The notes under the pieces were generated by a model. It had not been told where the DNA came from and searched no databases. It worked only from the letters and a program-made list of their open reading frames with translations. From Pleurotus djamor (lineage: Eukaryota > Basidiomycota > Agaricomycetes > Agaricales > Pleurotaceae), in the NCBI GenBank assembly GCA_029747585.1, contig JAPEVF010001300.1:1-11321 (forward strand): a DNA stretch of 11,321 nucleotides, given 5' to 3'. Positions within the stretch are counted from its first letter, which is position 1. Every line of letters starts with the position of its first letter. Below, in pieces: positions 1 to 8,985 of the stretch. The position numbers and the translations under genes were made by a program.

Positions 1-15
1 CGAGACGAGGAGAAA

Positions 16-2282
16 ATGGGCATTACTGGGCTTACCGTGGACATTCCTTCGACCAGGCGGCGAGATGGGAAGGACACTGAAATGCGACCACAGGCGCGGT
101 GGAATACGCTGGAATTCAAATTTTATATCGCTGTAACCTGCGTCGTGTTACCTATAATGTTTTGGATACCCATGACTCTAAGCAAACGTATGTCCTATGG
201 CCTTATGATGAATATACGGGACGTTCAAAAATTTGTAGAATCGCATCCTAATTACCCATTTTACGAGCGTAGGCTGTCTGATGGCTGGCTCTTTGGCCGT
301 AAAGTTGTATGTCCTTCGACTCATAGGCCCTGATGTAACGGTTCACCTCTGTCTAGGACGACAGCGACGCACAATACCACTCATTTCGCGGAAATATACC
401 CATACTCTCAGTCACTGCTGCAGCATATTTATCCCTCAAATATGTCTACTCACGAGCTGCCGGCAACTCGTGGCAAGATAACCTACACCTCATTCCCTAT
501 AATCTCATATTTTCCATCATGATGCTAGTCGTCCTCCATGGCACCAGCATCTTCAAAATCCTTGTCATACTGTCTCTTAATTTCCTCATTGCGAAGATGT
601 GTGGTCAGTCCAGGGCTGCACCGTGGCTCACATGGATATTCAATGGGATCGTTCTCCTTGCGAACGACAGGTATAACGGATATGTCTATGGCGACATAAT
701 TCCGAGTCTATCGTACCTGGTGCGTGCTACCCCTCGCCCACACAAGTTGCTGCCTCATCCTCGCTTAGGACGAGTGGAATGGCCTCCACTCAAGATGGCA
801 CATTGGCTTCAACATCACCGTTCTCAGGTTGATATCCTTCTCCATGGACTATCACTGGGCATCCCAGCATTCCGGTCCGTTTGATGTAAGTGCTTTATTT
901 TTCGAATAAATCTTGCTGCGGTGGATGACATCAACCCATTGGCTATCCAAGGCAGGACGAAATCTGAATGAAAAGACTCGCGTATCAACTGCGCACCCCT
1001 TAGCCTTTTACTCCTTCGTCAACTACTTATCCTATGCCATATACGCACCGCTCTATATCGCCGGCCCTATCATGACGTTCAACGACTACGTCTGGCAGGT
1101 AAGTCAAACCTGTAGGGTTATCGCGACTTGCTCACGCGTCGGTATAGCATCGCCGACCCGTTAAGATTTCGTGGTCCTCTTCCGCTCGATATCTTGTGAG
1201 GTTCTTGATATCACTCGGGACCATGGAGTTCATACTCCACTATATGTACGTTGTGGCCATCAAAGACATCAAGGCCTGGGGCGGAGATACGCCCGCTGAG
1301 ATTAGTATGGTTGGGTTTTGGAACCTCATCATCGTCTGGCTAAAGGTTGTCTTCCTTTATCCTCCGTCAACCCTTAACTCATCCCCCTTTTTCGTAGCTT
1401 CTGATTCCCTGGAGATTTTTCCGACTGTGGGCACTCCTTGATAATATCGATCCCCCTGAAAATATGGTTCGTTGCATGGCGAATAATTATTCCGTCTCTG
1501 GGTTTTGGAGGAGTTGGCATCGTAGCTACAATCTTTGGATCATCCGGTGATTACAATCCTCTTTAATTTCTCGGCCTCTCTCATTCATTTCTTTGATCAG
1601 CTACATCTATGTTCCCCTAGGTGGCGCGAAGAACGTCGTAGTCAACACCCTGCTCGTTTTCACGTTCGTGGCGCTATGGCATGATCTCACTTTCCGTTTG
1701 TTGGCATGGGGTTGGCTTGTCAGTCTCTTCGTTATTCCAGAACTTGTGGCCAGCTATCTGCTTCCCGCTTCCAACGTAGGTCCCCCTCACTTCCGTCCCC
1801 GACACCGAACCTTTTCACGCGTCCTCACATGAATTCATCTTGTCCAAAATCTCACGTTCATTTCATACTTCACATTCTAGTTTGCACACAAACCCTGGTA
1901 TCGCCATGTGTGCGCTCTGGGTGCAGCGGCGAATATTCTGATGTTGATGGCGGCCAACCTAGTCGGGTTTGTCATTGGGATAGACGGTGTAAAGTTCTTC
2001 CTTGAACAATTGCTTGGAACGGCGGACGGTGAGTATCCCTGAGAAGCCTCGTCCTTCCATCCTTCACCCTAGTCACACTTCTGCGTCTTTTACAGGTACG
2101 CGGTGCTTACTGTTTTCCATCTTCTGCCTTTTCGTTGCTGCACATCTCATGTTCGAATATCGGTACGTAAATCATCTACCTCTGGGCTGGCTCATGGGAG
2201 ATCACTTTTATTTACATCCGTTCTTCCCTTGGTACCATGCAGTGAAGAGGAAATGCGCCATGGGATCTATCGTAGATGCTAA
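16..2282 (+). CDS. GUP1: GUP1-like MBOAT O-acyltransferase (5' end possibly outside window)
   Basis: This is a multi-pass ER membrane O-acyltransferase of the MBOAT family. Yeast Gup1 remodels GPI anchors by re-acylating lyso-PI with a very long acyl chain; that role is inferred here from family. The exons are 16-187, 239-306, 357-719, 769-885, 952-1098, 1148-1345, 1398-1546, 1601-1775, 1881-2028, 2096-2162 and 2243-2282, giving 547 residues from the ATG at 16. Visible motifs are SHPNYPFY then [16 protein letters not shown] (to about residue 87), [28 protein letters not shown] (391-405), YVPLGGAK, and ALWHD with the catalytic-type His432. The C-terminus, MFEYREEE...RRC, is typical of Gup1. 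Many hydrophobic segments are present, the first at about 36-53. The ATG has A at -3 and G at +4, but the frame is open to the left edge, so an upstream start is possible. Intron 1 (188-238) is 51 nt, in frame and stop-free. The intron at 1346 has a weak donor (GTTGTC). The family call is very secure; exon 5's left edge (952) is the least certain junction. Confidence 0.93.
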
Positions 2283-2658
2283 CGTTTATGGGTGTACATA
2301 TGGTAAAAGTCGTCTAGTTCATGAAAAGTGCCCGATCAGAGCTAAGCCCCAGTGCTCCTGAACCCCATCATGTGTTTAAAAGGAGGAAAGCGCAACATTT
2401 CACCCTTAAATTCGTGAAGCTTGAAGGGCGGATGCTTTGTGGAAAATCTGGGACTTAACAGGCTTTCTTTACCGAATACTTTAGTATTTGACACCAACGG
2501 AGGCATAACGACATGCCATGATCGGGATCGCAACAACCTTTATTTGGTATTTTTATTTTTATTACCTTCCATATTATGTTCCACCATGCCCCGCCCTTAT
2601 AAATTCCCCTCGCGTNCCCCCCCAACCAAACAAAGCCTCCCCTCGACCGCAAACAGCC
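2283..2658. other. Intergenic: GUP1 3' flank and monooxygenase promoter
   Basis: There is no convincing gene here. Reading frames on both strands lack family motifs. The left part should hold the GUP1 3' untranslated region. An imperfect inverted repeat lies at 2403-2410 and 2421-2428 (CCCTTAAA against TTGAAGGG, one mismatch). The right part is pyrimidine-rich and contains a TATA motif at 2598 and an N at 2616 before a run of seven C. Confidence 0.7.
2598..2603 (+). promoter_or_regulatory. Candidate TATA box of the monooxygenase gene
   Basis: TATAAA, followed by TT, lies about 60 bp upstream of the ATG at 2659. It is followed by a C-rich stretch of the kind often seen around fungal transcription starts. 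The call rests only on motif and position. Confidence 0.45.
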
Positions 2659-4569
2659 ATGACTATCAATCCCGTGCGCATTCTGCTCCCTCTGCTCTCC
2701 CCATTTCTGACCGGAGCGTAATGACAGAANGTCCCCGAAGCAGACGGAGCTCTCGATACATTTTGTCATCGTAGGTGGGGGAATGTCGGGCCTGGCGTGT
2801 GCCATTGCGCTGCGGCGTGTTGGCCATCGCGTCACGGTGCTGGAGCAGAACACTGAACTCAACACGGTGCGTCCATCGCGTTTTCTTGTCAACTGAGACA
2901 TTCTTAGTACGAGCTTTGCAGTCGTATGGCGGCGTCCGGATGGCCCCCAATCTCTCAAAGATTCTCTATCATTGGGGGCTAAAGGATGATATCAAGTCCA
3001 TAGGGACAAAGTCGATGGCCATCGACCTGCTGCTTTGTGCGTTCAAAAACATTTTTCGTCTGCCTCCTAACAAATTCATCCAACTTTTTGCAGTTGAAAC
3101 TGGAGAACTACTGGGTAAACATATCTGGGATGATGAAATGCTACGAGAAACGCGGGGCGAGTTCGTCTTCATGCATGTACGTCCCCCTTTCTTGTGCCTT
3201 GATCTCTGGCTACATCCCCCGGTCACAGCATGCCGATCTTCGCAAACTATTATACGATAACGCCGTGTCGTCCGGTGCGAAAGTTCGCTTGGGCTGCCGC
3301 GTTGTCGACGTCGATCCCGAAAACGCCGTTGTGATGCTCGAGTCGGGAGAGAAGATACAAGCTCATGTCATCGTTTGCTCTGACGGTTTGGGAGGCATCT
3401 CGAGGGCGGTGATGGATGTTCCGCCTCTCGTCCCTACCGGCCTGGTCATGTACAGGTATGATGCAGGTACAATGTCCATTTCGCCGATCAGTTTTCTAAC
3501 AACGTTTTCCAGCACGACTGTTCCCAAGGCCCTTATGCTGAACGACCCTGATCTAATGTCATTTTGGGATCAGGACCTTGTAAGCCTTATCCATCTCTTA
3601 TCACTGCAGGCGCACTAATTGTTTGGCCTTTTTTGTGTAGGTTACGATGTATTCATGGTTTGGAAATGGTAAAGCGGTGCTCGCTTTCCCGACAGTGCGT
3701 ATCGATCTCTGCAATAATTAAACAACAATTACCACGTTTAATCACGCTTTTTAGGGTGGCAACCCAGAAGACATGGCGATGTACGTCTATGGCCCTGCCA
3801 CGGGCTTGGAGAACGACTGGTACCACCCCTCACATGTTAAGGGCCTTCAGGATATTCTTCAGTCATGCGAGCCTCGGTAAGCACCACCCACCTGCAAGTC
3901 ACCCTTATTTTATTGATCTTTCGCAAATCCCAGATTACGGAAGCTCAGTAAGTTGGTGAAACGTGTCCAATGTATACCGGTCATGGCGGATGCGCAAGTG
4001 GAAGACTGGGTCCATGAGGACGGAAAGTTGGTCCTGATAGGATCGGCCGCTCATCCCATTCCAGTTAGTCCTATCTCTTTGTTTGATCGCGGCCTTGCCC
4101 AATTATCGCGATTCGCTAATGCCATCATCAGCCAGGGTCAATCCAAGACTGCTCTTTAACGATTGAAGACGGCGCTGTTCTTGCGAAACTCTTTTCCCAC
4201 CTCCGGTCAGAGGATCAAATTGGGAGCTTCCTTTGGGCCTTTGAGGAGTTACGACAACCCCGATGTTCATCAGTGATCAGCGGTGAATGCGGGGTTGTAC
4301 AGTTTATGACCATGCCTCCTGGAGACTTCCAAGAGGGCAGAGATGCAGGGATGCGGGCGAAGCGAGACGCTGGTCTGAGTCCGCTGTCTGCCACTAGCGA
4401 CGCAGAAGAGACACCAGAATGGGTTGAAATAAAGGAGGTATTTGGCTATGACGCTGAGGATGAAGCCGACAATTGGTGGGTGGAATGGGGTCGTTTGAGG
4501 GAGCTGGCCAAAGGTGTCAATCTCGGTGAGATGGTCAATGTGGCGATGTCGACCATGGATGCCGTCTGA
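2659..4569 (+). CDS. FAD-dependent class A monooxygenase (salicylate hydroxylase-like)
   Basis: This is a flavoprotein monooxygenase with a PF01494-type fold that would use NAD(P)H and O2 to hydroxylate a small, probably aromatic, substrate; the substrate is unknown. The exons are 2659-2673, 2728-2866, 2922-3036, 3094-3176, 3229-3455, 3513-3579, 3641-3694, 3755-3876, 3934-4063 and 4132-4569, about 462 residues with the N at 2730 skipped. Domains in order: FAD dinucleotide fold VIVGGGMSGLACAIALRR (GxGxxG at 21-26) ending in VLEQ; MAPNLSKIL; ETGELLGKH; MHHADLRKLL (family MHRADLxxLL); DG motif CSDGLGG (Asp169); LIGSAAHPIP (308-317); IEDGAVL; FEELRQPR. The second FAD motif normally reads G-D/E-AAHP but has Ser311 here. 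Start choice: the ATG at 2659 has a good context (GCCATGA), and the 54-nt intron 2674-2727 has a CTGAC branch motif. Splicing joins MTINP to KSPKQTELS in frame only if the N is an extra base. The alternative start is at 2729 if the N is T. The FMO family call is secure; the N-terminus is less so. Confidence 0.88.
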
Positions 4570-4970
4570 AAGTTTCTCCAACCTCTACCAATAACATTGC
4601 ATTCATAGACTCTGGCCCTTTCCATTACCATCTTGCTCTCGACTCACATTGTGTACTAATACCCCATGCATCAATGATATCCTTGGCAATCGCCCCTCAC
4701 ACCCGCCACTTACCCATTCGCGTGCCATCCTCACGTCGGGAATCTTCAACTCCCGAGAGCATGAGGTCTGAGCCTACCTCACGGAGCTAGCAAGAGCCAG
4801 TCACCTTCCAGTCCAGACTTTGCTCACCCGGATATGTGGATGCCCGTCAAGGTCTCTCGGATGCCTCAATCGCGCCCGAAGGCGGCGAAGCGAATTCTTA
4901 ATTTTCTCATTCAACCGAGATACCTCGTAGGTTATGTAAATTACACCGCATAACCAAGATCGAGGGGTGG
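4570..4970. other. Intergenic region between two convergent genes
   Basis: The monooxygenase (+) and KAPA synthase (-) both end here, so the stretch should hold two 3' untranslated regions and polyadenylation signals. I see no coding motif on either strand. The only structure that stands out is the inverted repeat at 4930-4955, close to the end of the minus-strand gene. Confidence 0.7.
4930..4955. repeat. Perfect 7-bp inverted repeat with 12-nt loop
   Basis: GGTTATG at 4930-4936 pairs with CATAACC at 4949-4955. The loop region overlaps an 11-nt odd palindrome, TGTAAATTACA, at 4935-4945. It lies 16-41 bp past the KAPA synthase stop, so it would be in that gene's 3' untranslated RNA. The repeat is visible in the sequence; a role in 3'-end formation is only a guess. 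Confidence 0.5.
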
Positions 4971-6422
4971 CTACAACTTAGACTCCAAAAGGACCGTAAA
5001 GGCATCATCCATTTGGTTCTTTCGGGCGATTTTCTTTTGCTTTCGAGCCTCGGCCATTATTCCTTCCGCCCACGATACCATCCCCTCGACGAGGATCTCA
5101 ACATCTTCCCGAGTGTTCGCTGCGTGTAGACACACGCGCACGCGATCCTTCCCCTTCGGAACGGTCGGCCATGTTATTGGGCGCGCGTTGACGCGTAGTC
5201 TGAGGAGGTGGGATGAAAGGGGACGAGGTAGTGATGTCATTATTGGAATGATAGGAGAATATAAGGTCGTCGAGTCTCGGTCGACGGTGTCTGGGATATG
5301 GGACGGCAGAGAGAGGAGCTCTNGGGGGGAAAGCACTCAGACGCGGCTGTAAGAGCTCTAAGAAGTACGATGTGAGGTCGAAAAGGTTTTCTGCAAGCTA
5401 TGAGGATAGTATAAATTTTCAATTGAGAACGAAGAGACGAGGGGATTACGCGCTTTCTGTGCAGAGCCATCCTGGAGTAAATCAAAAGAACAACCGGCGG
5501 CGACGATGTTTGCATTGCTCAGGGAAGTTGTGTAGATCAAGGATCGCGCGTAGTTCAGAAGGTAGTCGCGAACAAGAGTGTTCGTCAGCAATACCGCTAT
5601 CGAACGGTGCCGTAAGTATAAAATTTGCGTGGATCATACGTGGTGGGACAAGTACCTCCGGTTGCGGCTAAAGCTTTTCCAAACGTATGTAATCGTGCGA
5701 GGACTTTATGCTCAAGGCCAAGTTGAGCAACCCTACCTCGCCCTTGAGGACCGTACAAGCCGGTAGCATGCGCCTCATCGACGACAAGATGTGCGTTTCC
5801 CTGAGGAAAATAGAGTTCAAGCATCTCTATAATCTCGACGAGAGGCGCAAAAGTTCCGTCCATACTATACAAACTTTCAACAGCTAGGAATAGGCTGATA
5901 TCGCCCGAAACCAGCGCTGGTCGTTCGTCCCGAAGCTTGACGAGCAGTGATCGCAGGGACGTCATACAGTTATGCCTGAATGAAAATTGGGCATTTTTAG
6001 CGCGAGAAGCCCGAACGCCATCATGCACGGATGCGTGAATGTATTCGTCGTTCACGACTACGTCGCCCTGTTGCGGTATACTGGAGAAGAACCCTGCGTT
6101 GGCATCAAAGCCGGAATTGAAAAGTAGCGCAGACGGAGAGCCGAAAAACTGGGNCGAGGCGTGATTCAAGCTGGCTATGCAGTTGACCGTTCACCAGGAG
6201 TCTAGACCCCCCAGAACCGAGGATGTCAGGTGTAGTAGACAACGAGGATAGAAAATGATCCCGGAGTTTTGATGAAGATGCAAGAGAAAGGTAATCGTTT
6301 GAGCTGAAGTCGATGAAGCCTGCGGAATCTGATGTAGATGTTGGTTCGGGAAGTCTCCGTCGGATTTGACGCTGCTCCCTGGATGCTAAAGCAGCAGCGA
6401 GCTTAACATCTAGACTGGACAT
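4971..6422 (-). CDS. bioF: 8-amino-7-oxononanoate (KAPA) synthase with C-terminal SKL
   Basis: This is a PLP-dependent alpha-oxoamine synthase. It would condense L-alanine with a pimeloyl thioester to form 8-amino-7-oxononanoate in biotin synthesis. The exons are 6422-5656, 5596-5450 and 5390-4971, about 443 residues once single N bases at 6154 and 5323 are skipped. Motifs in order: FSSNDYLSLA (39-48), LGSGGSRLL (68-76), FFGSPSALLFNSGFDAN (92-108), YIHASVHDG with His133, VDEAHATGLYG (Asp215, His218), HTFGKALAATGAV with the PLP lysine at 249, DYLLNYARSLIYTTS, and NARPITWPTVPKGKDRVRV near the end. The last residues are LLESKL, a consensus peroxisomal PTS1; fungal BioF has been reported to be peroxisomal. 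The start has A at -3. Both introns are 59 nt. Without removing the Ns the frame breaks just before FFGSPS and again after SAFPP. The family could include other alpha-oxoamine synthases, but length, motifs and the SKL tail favour KAPA synthase. Confidence 0.92.
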
Positions 6423-6768
6423 GCTGGGTTGGTGGTAGGAAGGATGATCACTAGAAAGTGAGACAGTGATCCAATAATAGGTGGGTATAGAACGGGTTTT
6501 GGGAGGTTTTACGACGCGTTTTCTGTCAAGAGATCGATGGCACAGTTTTCGCTGATGGAGAAGGCAGCGAAGAAAATGAAAGAAGAGCGACGATGATCAC
6601 CACCAAGGAGGTTACACAAAAAGGGGATGGTCGACGGACAAGAGCGTACCCGGGCTCCGATATTTTGGAATCTTATCAATCTTATCTACAATACAGGTCA
6701 CAATGTCCAAATGTCCATGAAGCACTGTATATTAAAGGAACTCTGAAGCCGGATGGGAACTACGCTCT
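6423..6768. other. Intergenic: KAPA synthase promoter and lectin 3' flank
   Basis: Both flanking genes are on the minus strand, so this holds the 3' end of the lectin gene and the promoter of the KAPA synthase. A CCAAT pentamer lies at 6471-6475, about 50 bp upstream of the KAPA synthase ATG, and an ACGCGT hexamer at 6514-6519. These short motifs are weak evidence. The open frame running right from 6593 on + overlaps the lectin's last exon antisense and shows no family motif. Confidence 0.6.
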
Positions 6769-8672
6769 TTACCGCGAATTCTGTTCCCATCTCCCAGCGG
6801 TACGGCGTCGGAGCGGGGACACGCTGACGGTTGGGATAGTGCGGCAACTTGATGAAGGGCCTGCAGTGTGTGGCGGAGGTGTCGGTTCTACGCCTTGAAA
6901 CCTAGAAATACGATCATACATCAGTGAAGGCTTAATTGTGTCCGAACCGGAGCATCTCTTCACCAAGTCGATGTACCACCATATACCCCCATCGGCTCAC
7001 TGCCAAAGTGTAAGTCCACGGGCCATCTCCGAGTCCCAGTAACAGCAAGGGAGACCTACGTATTGTCTCCTTGGCAAGATTCAAATGTTCCCGCATCGTA
7101 GTTTGCTGGCATATTCTGTTAATGGAGGCAAATTGGCTGAGTTGAACGCGGTAAAACCTAATATCGAGCTTGACATACCCAGTAGCAACCCATCACATCA
7201 TAGATGTGTTGGCAATTCCTCGCCGCGTTAGGACCGATACAAGCTCGGAAGCAGAATTCCGATGACGAAATGAAAGTCGTCCATTCATGATACTGCAATG
7301 CGTTTCCGAATGAATTACTAAAGACAAGCCCCCCGACTGCGATGAAACAGCCCATTACATCTCAGTCTGTTCGCTTGTACGAATTGACGGCCCTACCAGG
7401 ATTCCCGTTGCCTGACGTGAGATCGATGGTCAGTGACCATCCCGGGAGAATGTAAACTGTTTGGGAATTACCATCTGCACCATGAGGATCAAGTTCGCCG
7501 CCCCTACAAACATTAATAATTATTCACTGGCGGGCAGGGATGAGAACGGAAAACATACGCGTCCCCTGCTCTGATATTAATCTTCGTGAAGTCACCTGTG
7601 CCGGTAACTTGGACATAGTCTTGAGTCCGGACAAAGTGCACTCCCTGCAGAGTTCCATCGGGGATCAAGCGCGTGCCTCGCCCTGCCTTGGTGCACCATG
7701 CGACTTCGACGCGTTCTGTGTCGCCTATGACAGAATCAGGTGAAGGAGGTCCGAACAGACAGAAGTCATCAACATCACTGTCGTGCAATTCATAAGCGAA
7801 CAGGTCAATACCAAAAAAACACGAAACGAAAGACATACTTGATCCAGGCTGTTTGACACTGCGAATCTTGGCTATTCCCCGACCCACAATTATTAGTACC
7901 GCTCTGACCGATCTCAGACTTGTCTGGTAAATTAAATGATTGGTACCCAGTGTTCCACACTTGGCTAGGGTTGCTGGGTTGACACGTCCAGGTCTGTAGC
8001 TGCAGGGAACATTGCTCCTTTCAGCTCCATACGGAGGCGAGATTCAGAATTAATACTTACACGAGTATTGTCATCTGATATGCCACCTGGAAGATCCAAA
8101 CACTTTCCTTGATTAGTCCAAGCAAGGCGGTAATCGAACTAAAGTATGAATTAGAACATTAGTATGGGAGTAGCAAATCACGTACACTAGAATGGTGACC
8201 TAACACTCACTGTATAAAACCATTGCTGGCTAGGATTCCCAGGTTGACATGTCCATATCTGTAGCTGAGCGCCGTCCACAGTATTTCCGCCTGGTACATC
8301 GAGGCATTTAGAGCCACCGAACAACGTAACAGATCCGCCGGTAATTGCCCATGTCTGATTTTCACCGCCGGCGCAAGGCTGAATGGTCACAGGGGCGCCA
8401 TCGACATTGGACGAAGCTGTCAAGCATTTTCCTGAATATTCCTTGGTTCCTAAGTCTCCAGACCATTACGAGATGCAAAGAAAACACAGACCATTGTTGA
8501 AACCGGGCCTCAGCTCAAGCAAGCCTTGGTACCTAGGCATAACTCAGCGCTCAGCCTCTGAATTGGCTCGGGTCTTTTAGGAGCCTCACGCAGGGATCTG
8601 CCCGTTTACCAGCCAAGCGTGCACCAGTGCCAGTGTGACGATTGTCTTCCTCGATCTGACCTGTGAAAGCAT
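6769..8672 (-). CDS. Secreted ricin B-type lectin fused to MAG-type domain
   Basis: This is a predicted secreted carbohydrate-binding protein of 410 residues with no catalytic toxin chain. The exons are 8672-8590, 8532-8492, 8431-8211, 8138-8061, 7999-7839, 7777-7559, 7503-7472, 7411-7397, 7336-7179, 7115-7060, 6999-6964 and 6901-6769; all joins keep frame. Residues 1-24 look like a signal peptide (RSRK, then a hydrophobic stretch, then VNGQ). Residues 40-160 are a CBM13/ricin-B beta-trefoil with KCLTAS, KCLDVPGG and KCLDLPGG and three QxW motifs (67-69, 110-112, 154-156). From about 170 on it reads as the family annotated 'macrofage activating glycoprotein': GQSGTNNCG, DVDDFCLFGPP, AWCTKAGRGTRLIPDG, GGELDPHGADGNGNP, YHEW (299-302), CQHIYDVMGCYWNMPANYD, EPMGVYGGTSTW. 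The C-terminus is proline-, serine- and arginine-rich. The lectin and MAG parts share exon 5 without a break, so the fusion does not depend on a splice guess. The biochemical role of the MAG domain is unknown. The start ATG context is weak (C at -3). Confidence 0.88.
7397..7411 (-). other. 15-nt micro-exon (exon 8 of the lectin-MAG gene)
   Basis: This exon carries only GC AAC GGG AAT CCT G, completing Gly279 and encoding Asn-Gly-Asn-Pro plus the first base of Val284. It is flanked by 60-nt introns on both sides (7412-7471 and 7337-7396). Both flanks have AG acceptors and GTA donors. The encoded GNGNP is the conserved family segment that links the DPHGAD and GGLVFS motifs, which is why I accept so small an exon. 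Confidence 0.8.
7961..8261 (-). repeat. Diverged internal repeat of the lectin subdomains
   Basis: Two 36-nt stretches, 8261-8226 (exon 3) and 7996-7961 (exon 5), match at 28 of 36 positions. They encode QIWTCQPGNPSQ and QTWTCQPSNPSQ, the ends of the second and third trefoil repeats. The preceding KCLDxPGG blocks match as well. This is the normal trefoil repeat, but the DNA similarity of these two units is higher than to the first one. Confidence 0.7.
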
Positions 8673-8985
8673 CTGCCTTGTTGAAGAGAGTGAGAGAATT
8701 GGTTCAGAGGGGGGNAGGTGAATGGGGGNACTCGCTTCCCTGCTCAGTCTTATAGTTAGAGCATGCAACGTTGTGGGGTTCCTTGCATCATGTTTGCCAA
8801 CGGTCCGTTAGACTGTTCTAGATGAAAGCGCCCATAAGAGTGACGTACCCCCTGGTTTGGCGTACCTTGCGCCGATTGAACCGAAGTTACAACTAAGTTC
8901 AAGCTGCATAACGAAGAGAAAAGGACGCGTAATCATGACAAGCCCGTAGACACATCATCATAAAAAACTATAAAAACGACAATCA
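8673..8985. other. Intergenic: lectin promoter and TPR-gene 3' flank
   Basis: The stretch between two minus-strand genes holds the lectin promoter on the left and the 3' flank of the TPR gene on the right. The region just upstream of the lectin ATG contains two N characters (8715 and 8729), each after a run of at least five G on +. A-rich tracts at about 8960-8980 may belong to the TPR gene's 3' end. No coding motif was seen. Confidence 0.65.
8749..8754 (-). promoter_or_regulatory. Candidate TATA box of the lectin-MAG gene
   Basis: TATAAG on the minus strand lies about 77-82 bp upstream of the ATG at 8672. It is a partial match to the TATA consensus, supported only by position. Confidence 0.35.

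Noticed and set aside
2455..2958. A 167-codon open frame on the minus strand across the monooxygenase 5' end
   Set aside because: It lies antisense to the conserved FAD-binding exon, includes two Ns and shows no family motif.
2659..6422. A secondary-metabolite cluster made of the monooxygenase and an alpha-oxoamine synthase
   Set aside because: There is no polyketide synthase, peptide synthetase, transporter or regulator nearby. The synthase has a peroxisomal tail and motifs of biotin KAPA synthase.
6593..6898. A 101-codon open frame on + between the KAPA synthase and the lectin gene
   Set aside because: It runs antisense over the lectin's last exon, has no recognisable motif, and the true minus-strand exon matches its family.
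6958..6999. An apparent stop right after GGTSTW, suggesting a truncated lectin-MAG protein
   Set aside because: A 62-nt GT-AG intron (6963-6902) splices TG to G and continues FQGVEPTPPPHTAGPSSSC, which matches the usual tail of the family.
6769..8672. A ricin-like toxin gene
   Set aside because: Only the B-type sugar-binding trefoil is present. No ribosome-inactivating A-chain or other catalytic domain is seen.
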